A stretch of DNA of 64,000 bases. Origin: Amphiduros pacificus (taxonomy: Eukaryota > Annelida > Polychaeta > Phyllodocida > Hesionidae). This document shows positions 46,996-60,810 of the stretch, in pieces. The translations under genes and the position numbers were made by a program. How positions within the stretch are numbered: position 1 is the stretch's first letter; the number at the start of each line of letters is the position of its first letter. The notes beneath the pieces are model-generated. The model worked only from the letters and a program-made list of their open reading frames with translations, did no database searches and was not told the DNA's origin. The stretch lies in assembly GCA_949316495.1 (NCBI GenBank), contig OX439005.1, positions 30,340,217 to 30,404,216 of the forward strand, written 5' to 3'.

Positions 46996-49900
46996 GTGTG
47001 TGAGCTCTTTCGTGACCTGCCCACTTGACTAAAGCACCTTGCTCCACTAGCATGACTCCTGTAGCATATCGATACACAGAATGGCATGGCGTGCGGGTAC
47101 CAATCAGGGTGATGAGGTATTAGTTGAGTGTCAATGCAGGACTAAATAGTGACGCACTCCTCTGATGACCAGCATGCGTGTCCCACCCTCTCATCCCTCT
47201 CTCAGACAATACCAAAATTTGTAAAGAAGACATCAATAGGAAAACTAGTACTAACTGGTGTCACGTAGATAAACCCCCCCCTTACGTCATATATTCCATT
47301 TTGCCATGAAGATTTCATATATTGAGTAATGTATGTTGTTTCACGAGGAAGATAAGAGAAAAAATTGAGTTGTTTTGCCACGTTGTACATAGCATGTTGA
47401 CAGCAATTAGGATCCACAGAAACACTAAGAGAGTATGGCGCAGATATAAATGGTGACGCATTCCTGTGATGGTCAGGGAGCATGTCTATGCTACATAAGG
47501 CCGTCTGTCCTAAAGCTGCTCCACTGGATCACCGCCAGGAGTTCTCTCATCACTGCCCTGGGGAGATTATCAGTACAGGTGATATTAGAATATAAAGGTA
47601 ATCATTTTATCCGCAAAGGGTGTTTGACACAAAGCATAATTGAAATAACATGCGAGTTTTTTTTAATCGCCGTCCATTATTGACTATATTTTGTTTTGAG
47701 TTATACTTCACTAATTATTCATGTTATCCTGTTATTACAGACTTAATCTTATTCAAATCGTGATTATAATTAAAAGAGGATGTTCATAAGGTTTTATAAT
47801 TGAGAAAGGCTCTGACATTCACGTCAGTGGCACGGTGGAAATAAGGACAAAATAAATACAGAGTATAACTATTTTATGGGTTATCAACTTCGTGACAAGT
47901 TCTCGTGATGGTTCCGTGGAAATGGCGCTACGTGACTACTGACAAAGACAAGGCGACTATTCACCTTCCAGGGAATGGTAAATCTGGGTATTGCTCTCAG
48001 TGCTTCACAAATATGCCAAGATTATCAAAGAGATACTGGCACAATAAGGGGTTTAAAATGCATTCCTTTGTAGCACATGATATAGCATATCCTTTCCTAA
48101 TGTACATGTGGGCGACAGACACATCTCCGTGATACTGGCGCATCTGATAAATCTGGTAGGTATTAAGGATTGCTTTTCCCACTTTGACATTATGAGGAGT
48201 TTTATTTTTTATTAATATTTTTTTTTTGGGGGGGGGTTGTGAAAAAAATTAAAAACAGCTTTGATCATATACGTCGAAATGGTGTGATTGGCACATGTTG
48301 TGATTGAAACATCTTGAATTACAATAATACTCAGGCAGTTCATAGGCCGAGTCACGTCTTTAAGGGACCCATTCCGTCTTATGATTTGATCTGTTTCTAT
48401 TATCAGTCCTAGATTTCTTATCAGAAACTTCAAATACGTGTCATTACTGCCTTGTGGCTTCCTGTGTGAGCATGGAGACGGCTGCTGCCCTTACCACACA
48501 CCGCTCGCCTTTGTAGTACCAGGGCCAGATAAGAACTACCTTGTGTTATTCTTGAGATGTTGGCCTTATCTAGCTTTATCTATCTTTGTGCAGATTTACA
48601 GCTTATTGCAAGTAAATTGAAGTGGAATGTCAATGTAATTCCATGTTGGAACATGTTCTTAGCAGCATACTTTAGCATTCTCACAACGTAAGCTAAAATC
48701 ATTGCATGGTCAGCAGAGAGATATCACGGTGGAGCTGCACCCAGAACTAATTAATTAGAATGTGAATGACTCCACCTGGAGATTCATAACATCTAAACTA
48801 AATCACGCTGATGTCATCTGAGTTGTTATGCATACAATGCAAAGTTTTGACATGTTATTGTTGGTGTGTGATTCCCCCCAAAACACCACTTCATAGACTT
48901 GTATTACATACCATAATAGCACGTCATTCAATCCATAGAACAGGCATATTTTATTGATGCTGTGGCCCGTTAAAACCCTAGAAATGTGCCTGTGTATTGC
49001 AATGAAGGCGGATCAGTCCCTATTGCAAATTGGCTACATTTTGACACATGTCTGTGGTGACATTAGGGAACCCCGTCTGACACCGTGACCATCAGTATTG
49101 TGTTATGGTATCCTCTCACCACTCAATTACACCCCCCAGCAGGCCGCCATTCCAACATAAGACCACATAGGAGGCGTCCCGTTCAAATCTCTCCTATTCA
49201 TGACATCTGAGGTCATTAGTGTGGTACCGTCAGAACGAGGCTCTCTATGACACATATAAGAGACAATACTTCGCTCTCTATAATAAATGGCCGACCTTTT
49301 ATTCACTAAATCGTATGATGGCTATTAGGACCTTTTGGACCATACTTCTACATCTGAGCTCACATATTGAACCCTGGTCTCACACAATTTCATTTGGCTC
49401 TGAATTATTTAATAGCGAGGTGATGTATTGCAGCCAACACTGATAAGTTTTTAATGGCGATCCTGCCTGTCATTCCTCAAGATGGCCCACCTAAGACAAG
49501 GTGTTTTGAAAAAAAAAAAAAAAAAAAAAATCTCCCCACGCCCGATTCAACACAAGCTCTAAAAAACAATTCACCAAACAGAAAAGAGCTCTTTCAGGGT
49601 ATATATGGTCACGTTTAAAGATGATAATTGGAAATATATTGATGCGGCAAAAGAAGAGGATTATTTGGAGCACTATAGAACGTCATCAAAAATAGGTTTG
49701 GTATATCATGAAATACCATGTACACATACTTGACAACACAAGAAGAAGAATATTAGGCATTTGCATATATTAATATTCATGACTGAAAAGGAATAGAATT
49801 GGCGTATGTTTAGGTTTGCGATGACTTTTCTGTGGTGTTACCTTGTCTGGGGTTATTGAGATGTTTGTAGACAAGACATGGTGCGCTCTACATTTATTGC

Positions 49901-52240
49901 TGCAATGCAACAAGAGCTGATCAAACACAGTGCGCGGCCAGGTTAGCAGAATGTCAACAACGCCGGCGTCTCCCAATGCCCTCGTCTCACTCACAGACGC
50001 AACAGGTCCTTCCGCTTCTCCAAGTAGTTCCTGGATGCCTCAGCTGCTGCGGACGAATACATTCCTGCCTCGCCAGTCATCTTATCAGACAGGTCTTGCA
50101 CAAATACTTGATTGTCTTTGCTTACTTTGTATAACTCATAGCCTGATGTGGCAAACTATTCAGGTTAAATGCCACAACTAATATTTCCCAGGGATTTGAC
50201 ATTTCATGATCATTATTGTGTCTGATTTGTGGTTTTTGAAAATGTCCAATTTGTTTATTTGGCAAGACAGAATGTGCAGTTGACTCCTTCCCTTTGAACT
50301 TATATTTTGCTTATATTTTGTATATATTTTCAAATATTATAAATTCTTCTCCATTCAATGTCCACGTATAAGGCAAGCTATTACTCATTTTAATTCGGCT
50401 GACAATGAAATGTTAATCGTTTCCAGAACGGTGGGGAAAGGACCAAGGCTAAATACGTTGTCAATGTGTGACATTATAATATGAATTCATTGGTTGATTG
50501 CCAGAACCTCTGAAAAATATTCAACGAAAATGAATGTGATCTTAATATTTTAGAGAAATTTTCATCTGTGTGGTTTAATGGGGTTTACAGAATCATGTGA
50601 TATATTCCTAAGAGCCATAGATTTATAGCACGGGATTTCAGTTGTAATACATACAATTAAGGAACCTGCATAAATTCATGGACTGGTCAGAGCTCGTCTG
50701 CACACAAAAAGGAACTGTATGGGTAAGTTTTCAAACAAAGCTTAACCATTGCGTGTTAGGCCCAAAAGAAACTTTGATCCAATATTCGCCCAACATTTGG
50801 CCATCTTGGTTTGATTTCATGTTTGTGTGCTCTTTTTTGCTGTATTAATCCAAATCAAGCTTATATATTTGGCATCGAGAATAGAATTTGTTCTCGCTGA
50901 TCCTAATTGTTATAACCAAATAGAAAAAGTTATACATATTACCAGCCTTTGATAGATCACTTGTGGATCCTTATTGGTTGAATATGAGATATGCCGAGAT
51001 ATAGCTTTTAAGGGTACCCCAAATCTCTCTAATATTCCTTGACCACCGAACAGAGGCAGAATATGAATAACAGTAGATTTGAAGGAACAGTATTGCAATT
51101 AAAATGATTCAGGCAATAGTTAAATGTCAGAAACAAATCATTGAGATTGTTTTCGCTGTTGTGTTATTTGTGTGGCAATGTTCTGAGACAAACCATTGAC
51201 CCCCGATGACAAAAGTAAAATATTGGAGGGAAGTTATATCGTTATCTCTTTGTGGTCTTATTTTGCCACAAGGTATTTCTCAAAGAAGAATCAGTGATGT
51301 TGTCTGCTGAAATGTTACTATTACACAAAAATATTTTGGGTGCATTTGCCATACCTGAGGGGCAAGATTCAAACTTTGTCCTAAGCATCATAAAAACAAT
51401 GCTCATGCAAAGCTGTTTCTGAAAATAAGATTCTATTTCTATTACAAAAAGCTTTTTTATCATGAAACTAGTGACCATGAAATTATTGTAATGGTGCTGG
51501 TTCAAAAAGATGTGAAAGTTGTTTGGATGAAAAACTGTTACAATATAAAGATTAGCCTCATTAGATTTTGGAGTGGCGCAGCATCAGCAGGACGTTTCCT
51601 GTCAGTCATTTGTGTTTTATATTTTTCTCAGAAGCCAGGCATTTATGTGACTAATAGAAAGACCCATCTCTCCTTGTACATATCAGCAAAGGCTACGAGA
51701 GAAGGGACTAAGAGTCAGTTGTGGCATTTGACTAGGCGCAGTCCCTCAAGGTATGCAGAGATAAAACATGCCATTCAAACACCATCAGGCTTGTGACTCC
51801 TGAAATTACGTACAGTCCCCCAGGCCGTCCAGAGCGCAGGTAATCCAGGAAGACACACTCTTTGAAGTTTGGGGATTACACAGATGAAGGTGGGGTGAAC
51901 AGGTATAGGACTCCCATCAGCTCTGGCAGAATTGAGCTCTCTCTACTCTAGTCTTATTCTCTGCTTCAGGTTCAGTAAACGTAAACTAACTGTTGAATAT
52001 CTTTTATCCTACAATTGCATACAGTGAATAAGAATAACGTTTCTTGCATATCATTTTTGACAGCTTAATATATTCTAGGGCATGCAATTAAACTTATATT
52101 CATGGTAATTCAGAACATGAGAACATTAATGAAGTATGGCAGAGGATAAAGCGTCCTTATGCAGACTTTGTATGGAAGCATATATCCCATGCAATAGTCA
52201 TGCAACAACTCAGGTTCGGTGAACGTATAATAACTGTTTA
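46996..52240. promoter_or_regulatory. Intergenic DNA with candidate enhancers
   Basis: No gene was recognised. At 48720-48860 lie a palindromic homeodomain site CTAATTAATTAG (48747-48758), E-boxes CACCTG (48773) and CATCTG (48815), TATGCATA (48827) and octamer-like ATGCAAAG (48837). At 48490-48590 lie ACCACA, AGATAAG, CTTATCT and TTTATCTATC (RUNX/GATA type). A 22-nt poly(A) run is at about 49508-49529. A direct repeat on GTGACGCAYTCCT lies at 47150 and 47455. Confidence 0.3.
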
Positions 52241-52526
52241 TTATGTGTTTTTCCCTTTTCCAACATACCTGACAAAAAGAGGAATTTCTCAGATCAGGGT
52301 ACCAGCGTTTAGAATAGTGGGCAAATCACTGCACACACATCTCTGAGCATTATTACTACCCAGATTTCTTCAATCAAATTATGGTTTTATTTGACATTCA
52401 AAATAATGATTGCAGTATTTGAATTTATATTAAATATAGAACAATATAAAAATATCAGTTCTATATGATTGATAGTGTTTAAACAACTGTGAAACTAGAG
52501 AGTTATTTTGGAGGCATTAACACCAT

Positions 52527-52694
52527 TTCCAAAAGGTGATCTTTGCACATGTAAGTACATGCACTTTTGGTTAATCTCACTGGAAAACAGATTAATACAC
52601 ATACAGGTGACATGTGACCTGTTTTTCCATTTTGACTGATATGGTCAAATATTGACAATTCCACATTTTGTAGATCTTGAATATTCTTTTGGAA
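52527..52694. mobile_element. 168-bp MITE-like insertion in the left arm only
   Basis: It is bounded by the perfect 9-bp inverted termini TTCCAAAAG (52527-52535) and CTTTTGGAA (52686-52694). The matching place in the right arm (about 56520-56530) lacks it, so it inserted after the arms were duplicated. It is too small to code for anything. The superfamily is unassigned. Confidence 0.65.
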
Positions 52695-52800
52695 TAAATA
52701 ATATCCCAATCTGATGGAATGTATTTAAGAATAAGCATGGTTTGCAGGTATGCGTTAAGGGTTGATAAATTGTCATAACATATTGAAATGTGGATTTATT

Positions 52801-53012
52801 TGTTTTTTGTTTGGGGGGGGGGGGGGTTACATCACTTTCAACATTATTTCAGTCATTTTGTGATGAGACCTTCTTGTAGCAGATATAGTGCTGCCTCACT
52901 GAATTCTCATGTTGCAGGTCCTTGACATAACAACTCACCTGGTCACAGATTTACAAGGACTACGGGTTAACCCTTTAGGCACAGGCCTCAGCTCATATGG
53001 GAAATTGTAACA
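52801..53012 (-). mobile_element. tRNA-derived SINE, 5'-truncated, reversed (copy 3)
   Basis: This is the reverse complement of the body and tail of the SINE at 24843-25118 (AGTGAGGCAGCACTATATC, TTGAAAGTGATGTAA). Its tail holds a 14-nt C run (G on the plus strand, 52813-52826). It is absent from the right arm of the palindrome, so it is younger than the inverted duplication. Confidence 0.85.
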
Positions 53013-53807
53013 CATGCTTACACTAAAACATTTGGAACAATTGCATTGCGCTGGGTATATTCATATATTCTCAAGGTTGAACTCATGATCAACTTACTCG
53101 AAGTTTAAATCCATGATATAATTTTGAAATTGGCTCCATGCTATAGTTTCTTTGCAAACGTTTCTGAGCCCAAATAAAATCAGAATATGATGATTTCATA
53201 TTTGTCTTCTGCATAAAGTTACTATTTATCATATTTTCTATATTGTAAAAAAACATATTCAATTCTATATGTTCTGACATGCATATTGCTTATACATTAC
53301 CCCAATATGAAGATTTTATATTTGTTCACTGTATAAAGTCGTTCTTATTCATATTTTCTATGTTTTTTTTAAATATGCAAATCGCTCAATATGAACTTCA
53401 AGAAAACTTTGAGTCACAGCATTGTATGAAAATTGAAATTGGCACTATGTTCCATTTCTTTGCGAATATATCATTGCTCAAACTTAACTGTAATATTTTG
53501 ATGCCATCTTTGTTTTCTGTATAAAGACATTTTATTTTATGTTTTGGTTTTTCTCTATTTGCAATAAAAACAAGAAACAAAAAAAAACAAAAACAAAAAC
53601 CACACAACATGAAGATTTCACCTTTGTTTATTGTACAGATTTCACCTTTGTTTATTCAATTTGTATAAAGTCATTATTTTCTATAATTTCTATCCAAACA
53701 AAAATTGTTTCAATTCTAGATGTTCCGATGTGCTTATTGCTAAAATAAAACTTGAAAATGAAAATTTCAGCTTCAGCATGAAGAAAAAAACAAACAAAAA
53801 AACACTT

Positions 53808-53877
53808 GTTCCCACCGGGAATTGAACTCCACAGACCTGTAGCATGGGAAACAGATGTCTTACCCACTGATCCGTGT
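53808..53877 (-). repeat. tRNA-like module in the left palindrome arm
   Basis: The minus strand reads an A box-like ATCAGTGGGTAAGACATC and a B box-like GAGTTCAATTCCC, spaced as in a tRNA. It mirrors the module at 55801-55870. Stem mismatches argue against a working tRNA gene; it is probably a SINE head. Confidence 0.55.
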
Positions 53878-55800
53878 TGAATTGTATGATTTGATCTTCT
53901 CACTGGTAAATTACACAAATAGTCAACATCTTTATCACATTATCAAATTATTTTATAAAGGGATATTAAGAGACAGATATCTATCTATAACACATTTATC
54001 ATTTAAATCTAACCATTTTCTAGTTGATTCTCTGTTTGTAGCTATATAATGTTAGTATGTAATTATTTATATTGAATATGAGGTGTGTCATATAATGTCC
54101 AGACACATTTTATGTATCTAACTCATTCTCATAAAACAGAAAATTGTAATAAACAGAAGAAAGTCAGTGACTGGAGTGGTGCACATTTTTCTGGAGAAGT
54201 TACATGGAAAGTAGTCCGTTATGGAGTTAATATGTTGATATGTACTTAATGAGTTCACTCATAACATAAATCAACATCCGAATGCTGGTTGAGAATGTGC
54301 TTGATTTCTCTTAAGGGAGGTACAGGTCATGGGATATCCTTTATCCTGTCATTGGGTACAGACAATAATAATAACTTTAAATTGATTAATCATATTGTAT
54401 TAAAGATTGATAATAAATTGCTTTAATTACCCCATACATCTGAAAACATTGTTTGGAAACCATAACAGCATAAAACAACATTTGAACCTCATGACAAATG
54501 TACAATTTATTCAAAAGTGAGTAAAAATTAAATACTGAGTCCGGGGATGTGATTTTCACATATCAGATAATGGAAAATTGGTACCTATATAAAGTTGATA
54601 AAAATCTATCTAGATTACTTCTGAAGGTTTCTATTGAAAAGAGATCCCCATTTTCTAAAATGATACAAAGCTCATTGTTTAAAAAATTTGACTTGTATGT
54701 CTGCAACAAGGAGGCACTTATAATCCCTGAAGAAATATGCTTTTAACACTATATATCCTTGTTTATCACTTTAGATTGAGTAACAAGAATATCTCTAATC
54801 TTTATAGGATAGAAATTTTTATCATATATATAAGTACATTTTTTAACCTCAAGTGGAACATTTACAGTGCTGAAATAGAATCCCTGGTATGGGTTATTGT
54901 ATCAAGGAACAGTTTAAGGTTACATAATTTAAATAAATAGATATGATAGGTAAGTAGATTTCTGTTCATCTTTTGTACACTTTGTGAATGAAAAGACACA
55001 ATATTTGTAGTCATTACAGACATTTAGGTTTGGTGTAATAGTAAGTTTAAGTATCTCATTTCTTAAGAGAAATCAAGCACATTCTCAACCAGCATTCGGC
55101 CATCTTGATTTCTGTTATGAATGAGCTCATTGAGTACATATCAATACATTAGCTCCCTTTGAATCTAACATCCTACCAGACTACTTTCCATATGCTTCCT
55201 CCCGAAAAATATGCACCACTCCACTCACTGACTTTCTTTGCTTTATTACAATTTTCTGTTTTATGAGTTCAAGTTAAACAAATAAAATGTGTCTGGATAT
55301 TATATGACACACCTCATATTCAATGTAAATAATTACATACTAGCCTTATATACTTACCTACAGAGAATCAAATAGAAAAATGGTGTCTTAGATTTAAATG
55401 AGACATGACTTTGATCTATTTGCATTACTTTTGATATCATCTCAGACAAATATATTTTTGGAATATAGTCTATAAATTTAACTTGGGCAGCTATGTGAAA
55501 TTACTGAATATCTTCCCGTATGCACATCAGAACATATAGAATTGAAATATTTTTGTATTGGCAGAAAGTATTAAAAAAATGACTTTATACAAAAAACAAA
55601 GATGAAATCATCATGTTACAATTTTGTTTGAGCAATAAGAAAGTCAGAACAATTAAGATATCTTTGTACTTTTGGCAAATACCAAAAATTAAATGAAATG
55701 TTTTTATATAGAAAACAAAGATGGCATAACTTAATCAAGCTAATTTCAATTTTTATACAATGCTGTGACACAAATATTTCTACATTGTTGCCATCGGGTG

Positions 55801-55870
55801 ATACATGGCTCAGTGGTTAAGATGTCTGTCTTCTATGCTAAAGGTCCGGGGTTCAATCCCGGTTGGGAAG
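55801..55870 (+). repeat. tRNA-like module in the right palindrome arm
   Basis: GGCTCAGTGGTTAAGATGTC (A box-like) and GGGGTTCAATCCCGG (B box with a perfect T stem) at tRNA spacing. This copy is better kept than its mirror at 53808-53877 and might still bind TFIIIC. The acceptor ends do not pair well, so a functional tRNA is unlikely. Confidence 0.55.
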
Positions 55871-56893
55871 AGTATTATTTACATGCTAAAGGTGAAATCT
55901 TCATATTGGGGTTCTGCATGAATGATATGCACTTTAGAAACATAAATTAATTTGTAAATATGCATGCCAGGAGAATTCTATTATTATTTTTTGTTTTTAA
56001 TTGTTTTTTTTGTTTTTTGTTATTTTTTTGCAAAGAAAAAAAATATGAATAATAATGACTTCAAACAGAAAACAAATATGAAATCTTCATATTGGGGCAA
56101 TGTTTGAACACTAGTCATTTCAGAACATATAAAATTAAATAGGTTTTTTTATTTTCATTTTCCATTTTTTTGTGCTCAGACATGTTTACAAAGAAACTAT
56201 AACATGGTGCCAATTTCAAGACTTAATTATGTATTTTAAACTTTGAGTAAGTTGATCATGAGGCCAACCTTGAGCGTGTATGAGAATATCCAGTGCAATG
56301 CAATATTTCCAAATGTTTTAGTATTAGCATGTGTTTCACGGGTCTGATGATATGGTTTGACCTTTACTCCTGGCTGGATTGCTCACTCAACAGTTTGCCT
56401 GATCCACATTTCAATACAGCAGACATGACTGTACCAATCCAAGGTGTTATAACAATTCATCAACTCTTAATACATACCTGGAAACAATGCTCATTCTTAA
56501 TTATATCAGATTGGTATATTATTAGGTGTCAATGCCTCCAAAATAGTTTTCTAGTTTCACATTTGTTTAAACACAATTAACAATATAGAATTAGAATTTC
56601 TATATTTAAATAATTCAAATACAGCAATCATTATTTTTATTGCCAAATAAAACCACAATTCGAGTGAAGAAATATGTGTAGTAATAATACTCAGATGTGT
56701 GTGAAGTGATATACCCACCATTTTAAACATGTGAAAGTGACCACCCCACACCCCACTAATCTGAGTACTAATCTCAGCAAGCAAGTATTCTCAACATGAT
56801 ACCAGCTAACATTCTTAGTATCTACCCGTCATGCCATGACCTGAGACTTTCCTCTTTTTGTTAAGTATTTTGGCTTAAGTGAAAAACATGTAA

Positions 56894-59680
56894 TGCTACA
56901 AATCTATATTTGTCCAGACCCCCACTGGGAAACAACGATCATAATATTAACTACATGTAAGGTGATAAATGAAAATTGATAATTACTATCCAAGACTTAA
57001 ATTTGATTAAACATAACATAAAGTAAACATGTCAACACATTTTACATAACACTCTCAGCGGGTGGCAAATCTATTTTATCATTACCATGGAAATGATTTA
57101 GCTTCAATTTCGATTGCTTTTAATACTTGAATTGATTCTCTCATTTATTCGTATAATATATCGCATGAGCATATAATCTGTCTTAACCTTATGGCCATTA
57201 ACCTACATTTTCAATTGAATACTAAATTTGCTGTCATTGTTTTGGCTTATTCTACTCACAAAATAGATCGTAAATTGGTCAACAAAAATGTTTATATCAT
57301 TATTTCAGCAGTTTCAACATGTCTTACTTTTGTAAATATATTAATGATTTCAAGGATGAATTTACAGCATTCTTATTAAAACAATTTTTACCCGTACAAT
57401 AAATATATGGATGATCATGGAAGACACGAATGCTTAATTTTACCTCAAAACTACAATTGTCGTGGAATTCATCAGCATTGACTTAGTTAATACTCTGTGT
57501 ATTCCTTTATCAAATCTATTCTGATTGACTTAATTACCCCCCAAAGTTTTGTTTGCCTTTCAAGTAGATTTAGTCAGCATGGTAACTTAACTTACTTCCG
57601 GTGTTAGAATAAGTCTCTTTTCTAAGAGAGTTCTCTGAAACCAGGGTCTCTCAATTCTGCTGCTTTCTTTAATAGTGCAGAATAATGAACAAAGAGACGG
57701 GAGATTAAGCCTTTGTATTTATCGACCTCAGGTCAAGTCGAAATAGGCACAATTCCTTTACAGTCTGTGGAGAGCAGAGGAGACATTTTTGCTCCATTCG
57801 AACTTTACGTGCGGAGAAATTGCAGGATACAGAGCTATAGTTCCGGTCGGAAGTCTGTCTAAAGACCTGTGAAAAGACCGACCTGACAAGCTTTTAATTC
57901 ATTACATGCCACATTAAATCTTTGTGGTATTGAATTCTTTGTAAATTACCATTCTGTGGAACAGAGTTGGAAAAATACTAATGGTATGAAACTGAAACGC
58001 GAAGCCACTTCTATTTTTCTGAAGTACGAGGCCTTTATCACGATATTGATATAGTTAATGGTTCAGACATATCAGTGATTCTATTGGTCACATGTTGAAA
58101 ACATTGACCTTCATCACTGAATTATCAAAATGGTAAAGGATGAGTAAAACAAAGAATAGGGTTTACCAACCCGATCTGGGATAATATTGCTGAGGTTTTG
58201 TGTTAATTTAACCTTATGGGAGAGCATATATTTGTAAATGAGTAAATTACAAAGGAAAATATAAGCTGGAAACGGCATCCCGATTACGCTTAAAAATTGT
58301 AATGAAACAACATGGAATCAATCGTCTTTGATCTTTGTTGTATTGATTTTATAAATTCAATTCAATTCAATTAATATGCGAAAAAAATGAGTTACATGTG
58401 TTGAAGCTCTTATTTCTGGCACAACAACAACTGCGAGGTTTAAATAAATCAGAATAATGTCCAGTAAACAGGCAGAGAGTATCTATATGAGATAATAGAT
58501 ATTGTGTAGCCAGGTGCTCAGAGTTCAAATCTTACCTCCACCTGACAGGCGCTGCATGCCTGCACCTGGCCACGACCGTTGAAATATTATCTCAAGCGTG
58601 GCAGCATCTTTTGCTTCTCCGATGCTATCTTAGGCACACTATTAGAAAAGCCAAACATTGCCACATCCTCTTCAAATACGTTTTTTTCACTTACTTCAAC
58701 AAGTGTAGTTTAAATCAACCATATGTTTTATTTCTGTTTTCGCAAGATCGACTTGATTAAGAAAATGTATAATTTTTATTAAAATGTAAATTATCTGAGC
58801 TGAATGGTAATTTCTGGGGTATATCTCTAATGGTTTCTACCTTAGGGCCCGCATCCGCTGCAGAGCTAACAAACATGAAAGCTACAGCAACAAAAGGATA
58901 GAGGCCACGCATCTTTGACAGCAGGAATGGCACAGCAGAAAACCAGTGAAGGGTGACGGGTGACCCGCTTGGCTGAACGTCAATGACAAGATTACAGCCA
59001 TCTATGGTGGGGCTCTTATTAATGGTGCTGAGAGAATTATCAATGGATTTATCTATTGATACTCATTTCTGCTAACTTACTCAAACAATCGTATCCTAAA
59101 CCTTTAATGCATGGCTTAAATCCATATATCTGGTTGTTAAACAGATTAGTTTTAGTCCAGATAAACTGGTATTGATGTTAAATTCTAAAAGTTCAAAATT
59201 TGTGGTTTATTCATGTGAACTCAATTACCTTATATAACAAGGAATATTGGGAAAATTCACAAATACAAACTCTGGTGCCGAAAAAGGGAACACTTCAGTT
59301 TGCGTGAAGTTAATGATTTTTTTACCTTCAACATGAATTGATCGAATACAATTTGTTTGCAACATAGAATATCTTCATCGTCATATTATACTGAAGCAGA
59401 AGGAAATAAAACCAAGCATGAAATATTTTAACAGCTCGGAGGACACAAAAATGATGGCCGCTTTCATGACATAATACCATTCTTCCCCGGAATCCAATGA
59501 TTTGCCCCATAATTTCTACATGACTAGCTGCATTGATATCAAATCAACCATGACACAAATGACTAGTCCCAAGCTGTGCCAATACAGATAACACAATTGT
59601 ATTTAACATAACCTAACAATATCATATACCACCAAAACCGGGCCCATAGCCTTAGTTAGTATCAATGTTCACCGTATACT
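56894..59680. other. Intergenic DNA, no gene recognised
   Basis: No array or SINE was found. A GC-richer block at 58900-59045 includes AATGGTGCTGAGAGAATTAT and CCATCTATGG and has the look of conserved non-coding DNA. Another lies at 57590-57900. This is inference only. Confidence 0.4.
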
Positions 59681-60790
59681 AGCACCATATACCGGCAGAC
59701 CCCATGGAAATATCACCATATCTGCACAGCACCATATACCAGCAGACCCCATGGATATATTGATATATCTACACAGCACCATCTACCAACATACCCAATG
59801 TATATATTGGTATATCTACACAGCACCATATACCAGCAGACTCTATGTATATATTGATATATCTACACAACACCATATACCAGCAGACCCCATGGATATA
59901 TTGATATATCTACACAGCACCATATACCAGCAGACCCAATGTATATATTGATATATCTACACAACACCATATACCAGCAGACCCCATGGATATATTGATA
60001 TATCTACACAGCACCATATACCGGCAGACCCCATGGATATATCACCATATCTACACAGCACCATATACCAACATACCCAATGTATATATTGATATATCTA
60101 CACAGCACCATCTACCAACAGACCCCATGGATATATTGATATATCTACACAACACCATCTACCAACAGACCCCATGGATATATTGATATATCTACACAAC
60201 ACCATCTACCAACATACCCAATGTATATATTGGTATATCTACACAACACCATCTACCAACAGACCCCATGGATATATCACCATATCTACACAGCACCATA
60301 TACCAACATACCCAATGTATATATTGATATATCTACACAGCACCATCTACCAACAGACCCCATGGATATATTGATATATCTACACAACACCATCTACCAA
60401 CAGACCCCATGGATATATTGATATATCTACACAACACCATCTACCAACATACCCAATGTATATATTGGTATATCTACACAGCACCATATACCAGCAGACT
60501 CTATGTATATATTGATATATCTACACAACACCATCTACCAACAGACCCCATGGATATATTGGTATATCTACACAGCACCGTATACCAGCAGACCCAATGT
60601 ATATATTGGTATATCTACACAGCACCATATACCAGCAGACCCAATGTATATATTGATATATCTACACAACACCATCTACCAACAGACCCCATGGATATAT
60701 TGGTATATCTACACAGCACCGTATACCAGCAGACCCAATGTATATATTGGTATATCTACACAGCACCATATACCAGCAGACTCTATGGTA
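59681..60790. repeat. 47-bp minisatellite, about 23 units
   Basis: The unit reads CCCATGGATATATTGATATA, then TCTACACAGCACCATATACC, then AGCAGAC. It includes GATATAT-TG-ATATATC, a 7-bp inverted repeat. Two unit types (CCCATGGAT and CCAATGTAT) are interspersed. Blocks of four and five units recur (offsets 188 and 235 bp). Frames with YIDISTQH are periodicity artefacts. Confidence 0.93.
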
Positions 60791-60810
60791 ATGTATGAAA
60801 AACGGCATTC

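Larger units (their letters stand above)
52241..56893. repeat. 4.65-kb palindrome (large inverted duplication)
   Basis: The left arm 52241-54315 is mirrored by the right arm 55062-56893 around a 746-bp loop. Matches run along the whole length. Examples: AATGCCTCCAAAATA on the right against its complement near 52510, GAGTAAGTTGATCATGAG (56246-56263) against 53085-53100, ACATTCTCAACCAGCATTCGG against 54275-54300, and GTGTCATATAATGTCCAGAC against 55290-55310. Arms differ by point changes and indels, so the duplication is not recent. Each arm has internal tandem modules with ATGAAGATTT-ATATTTGT motifs and one tRNA-like module. The loop sequence recurs at 25478-25680. Confidence 0.85.
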
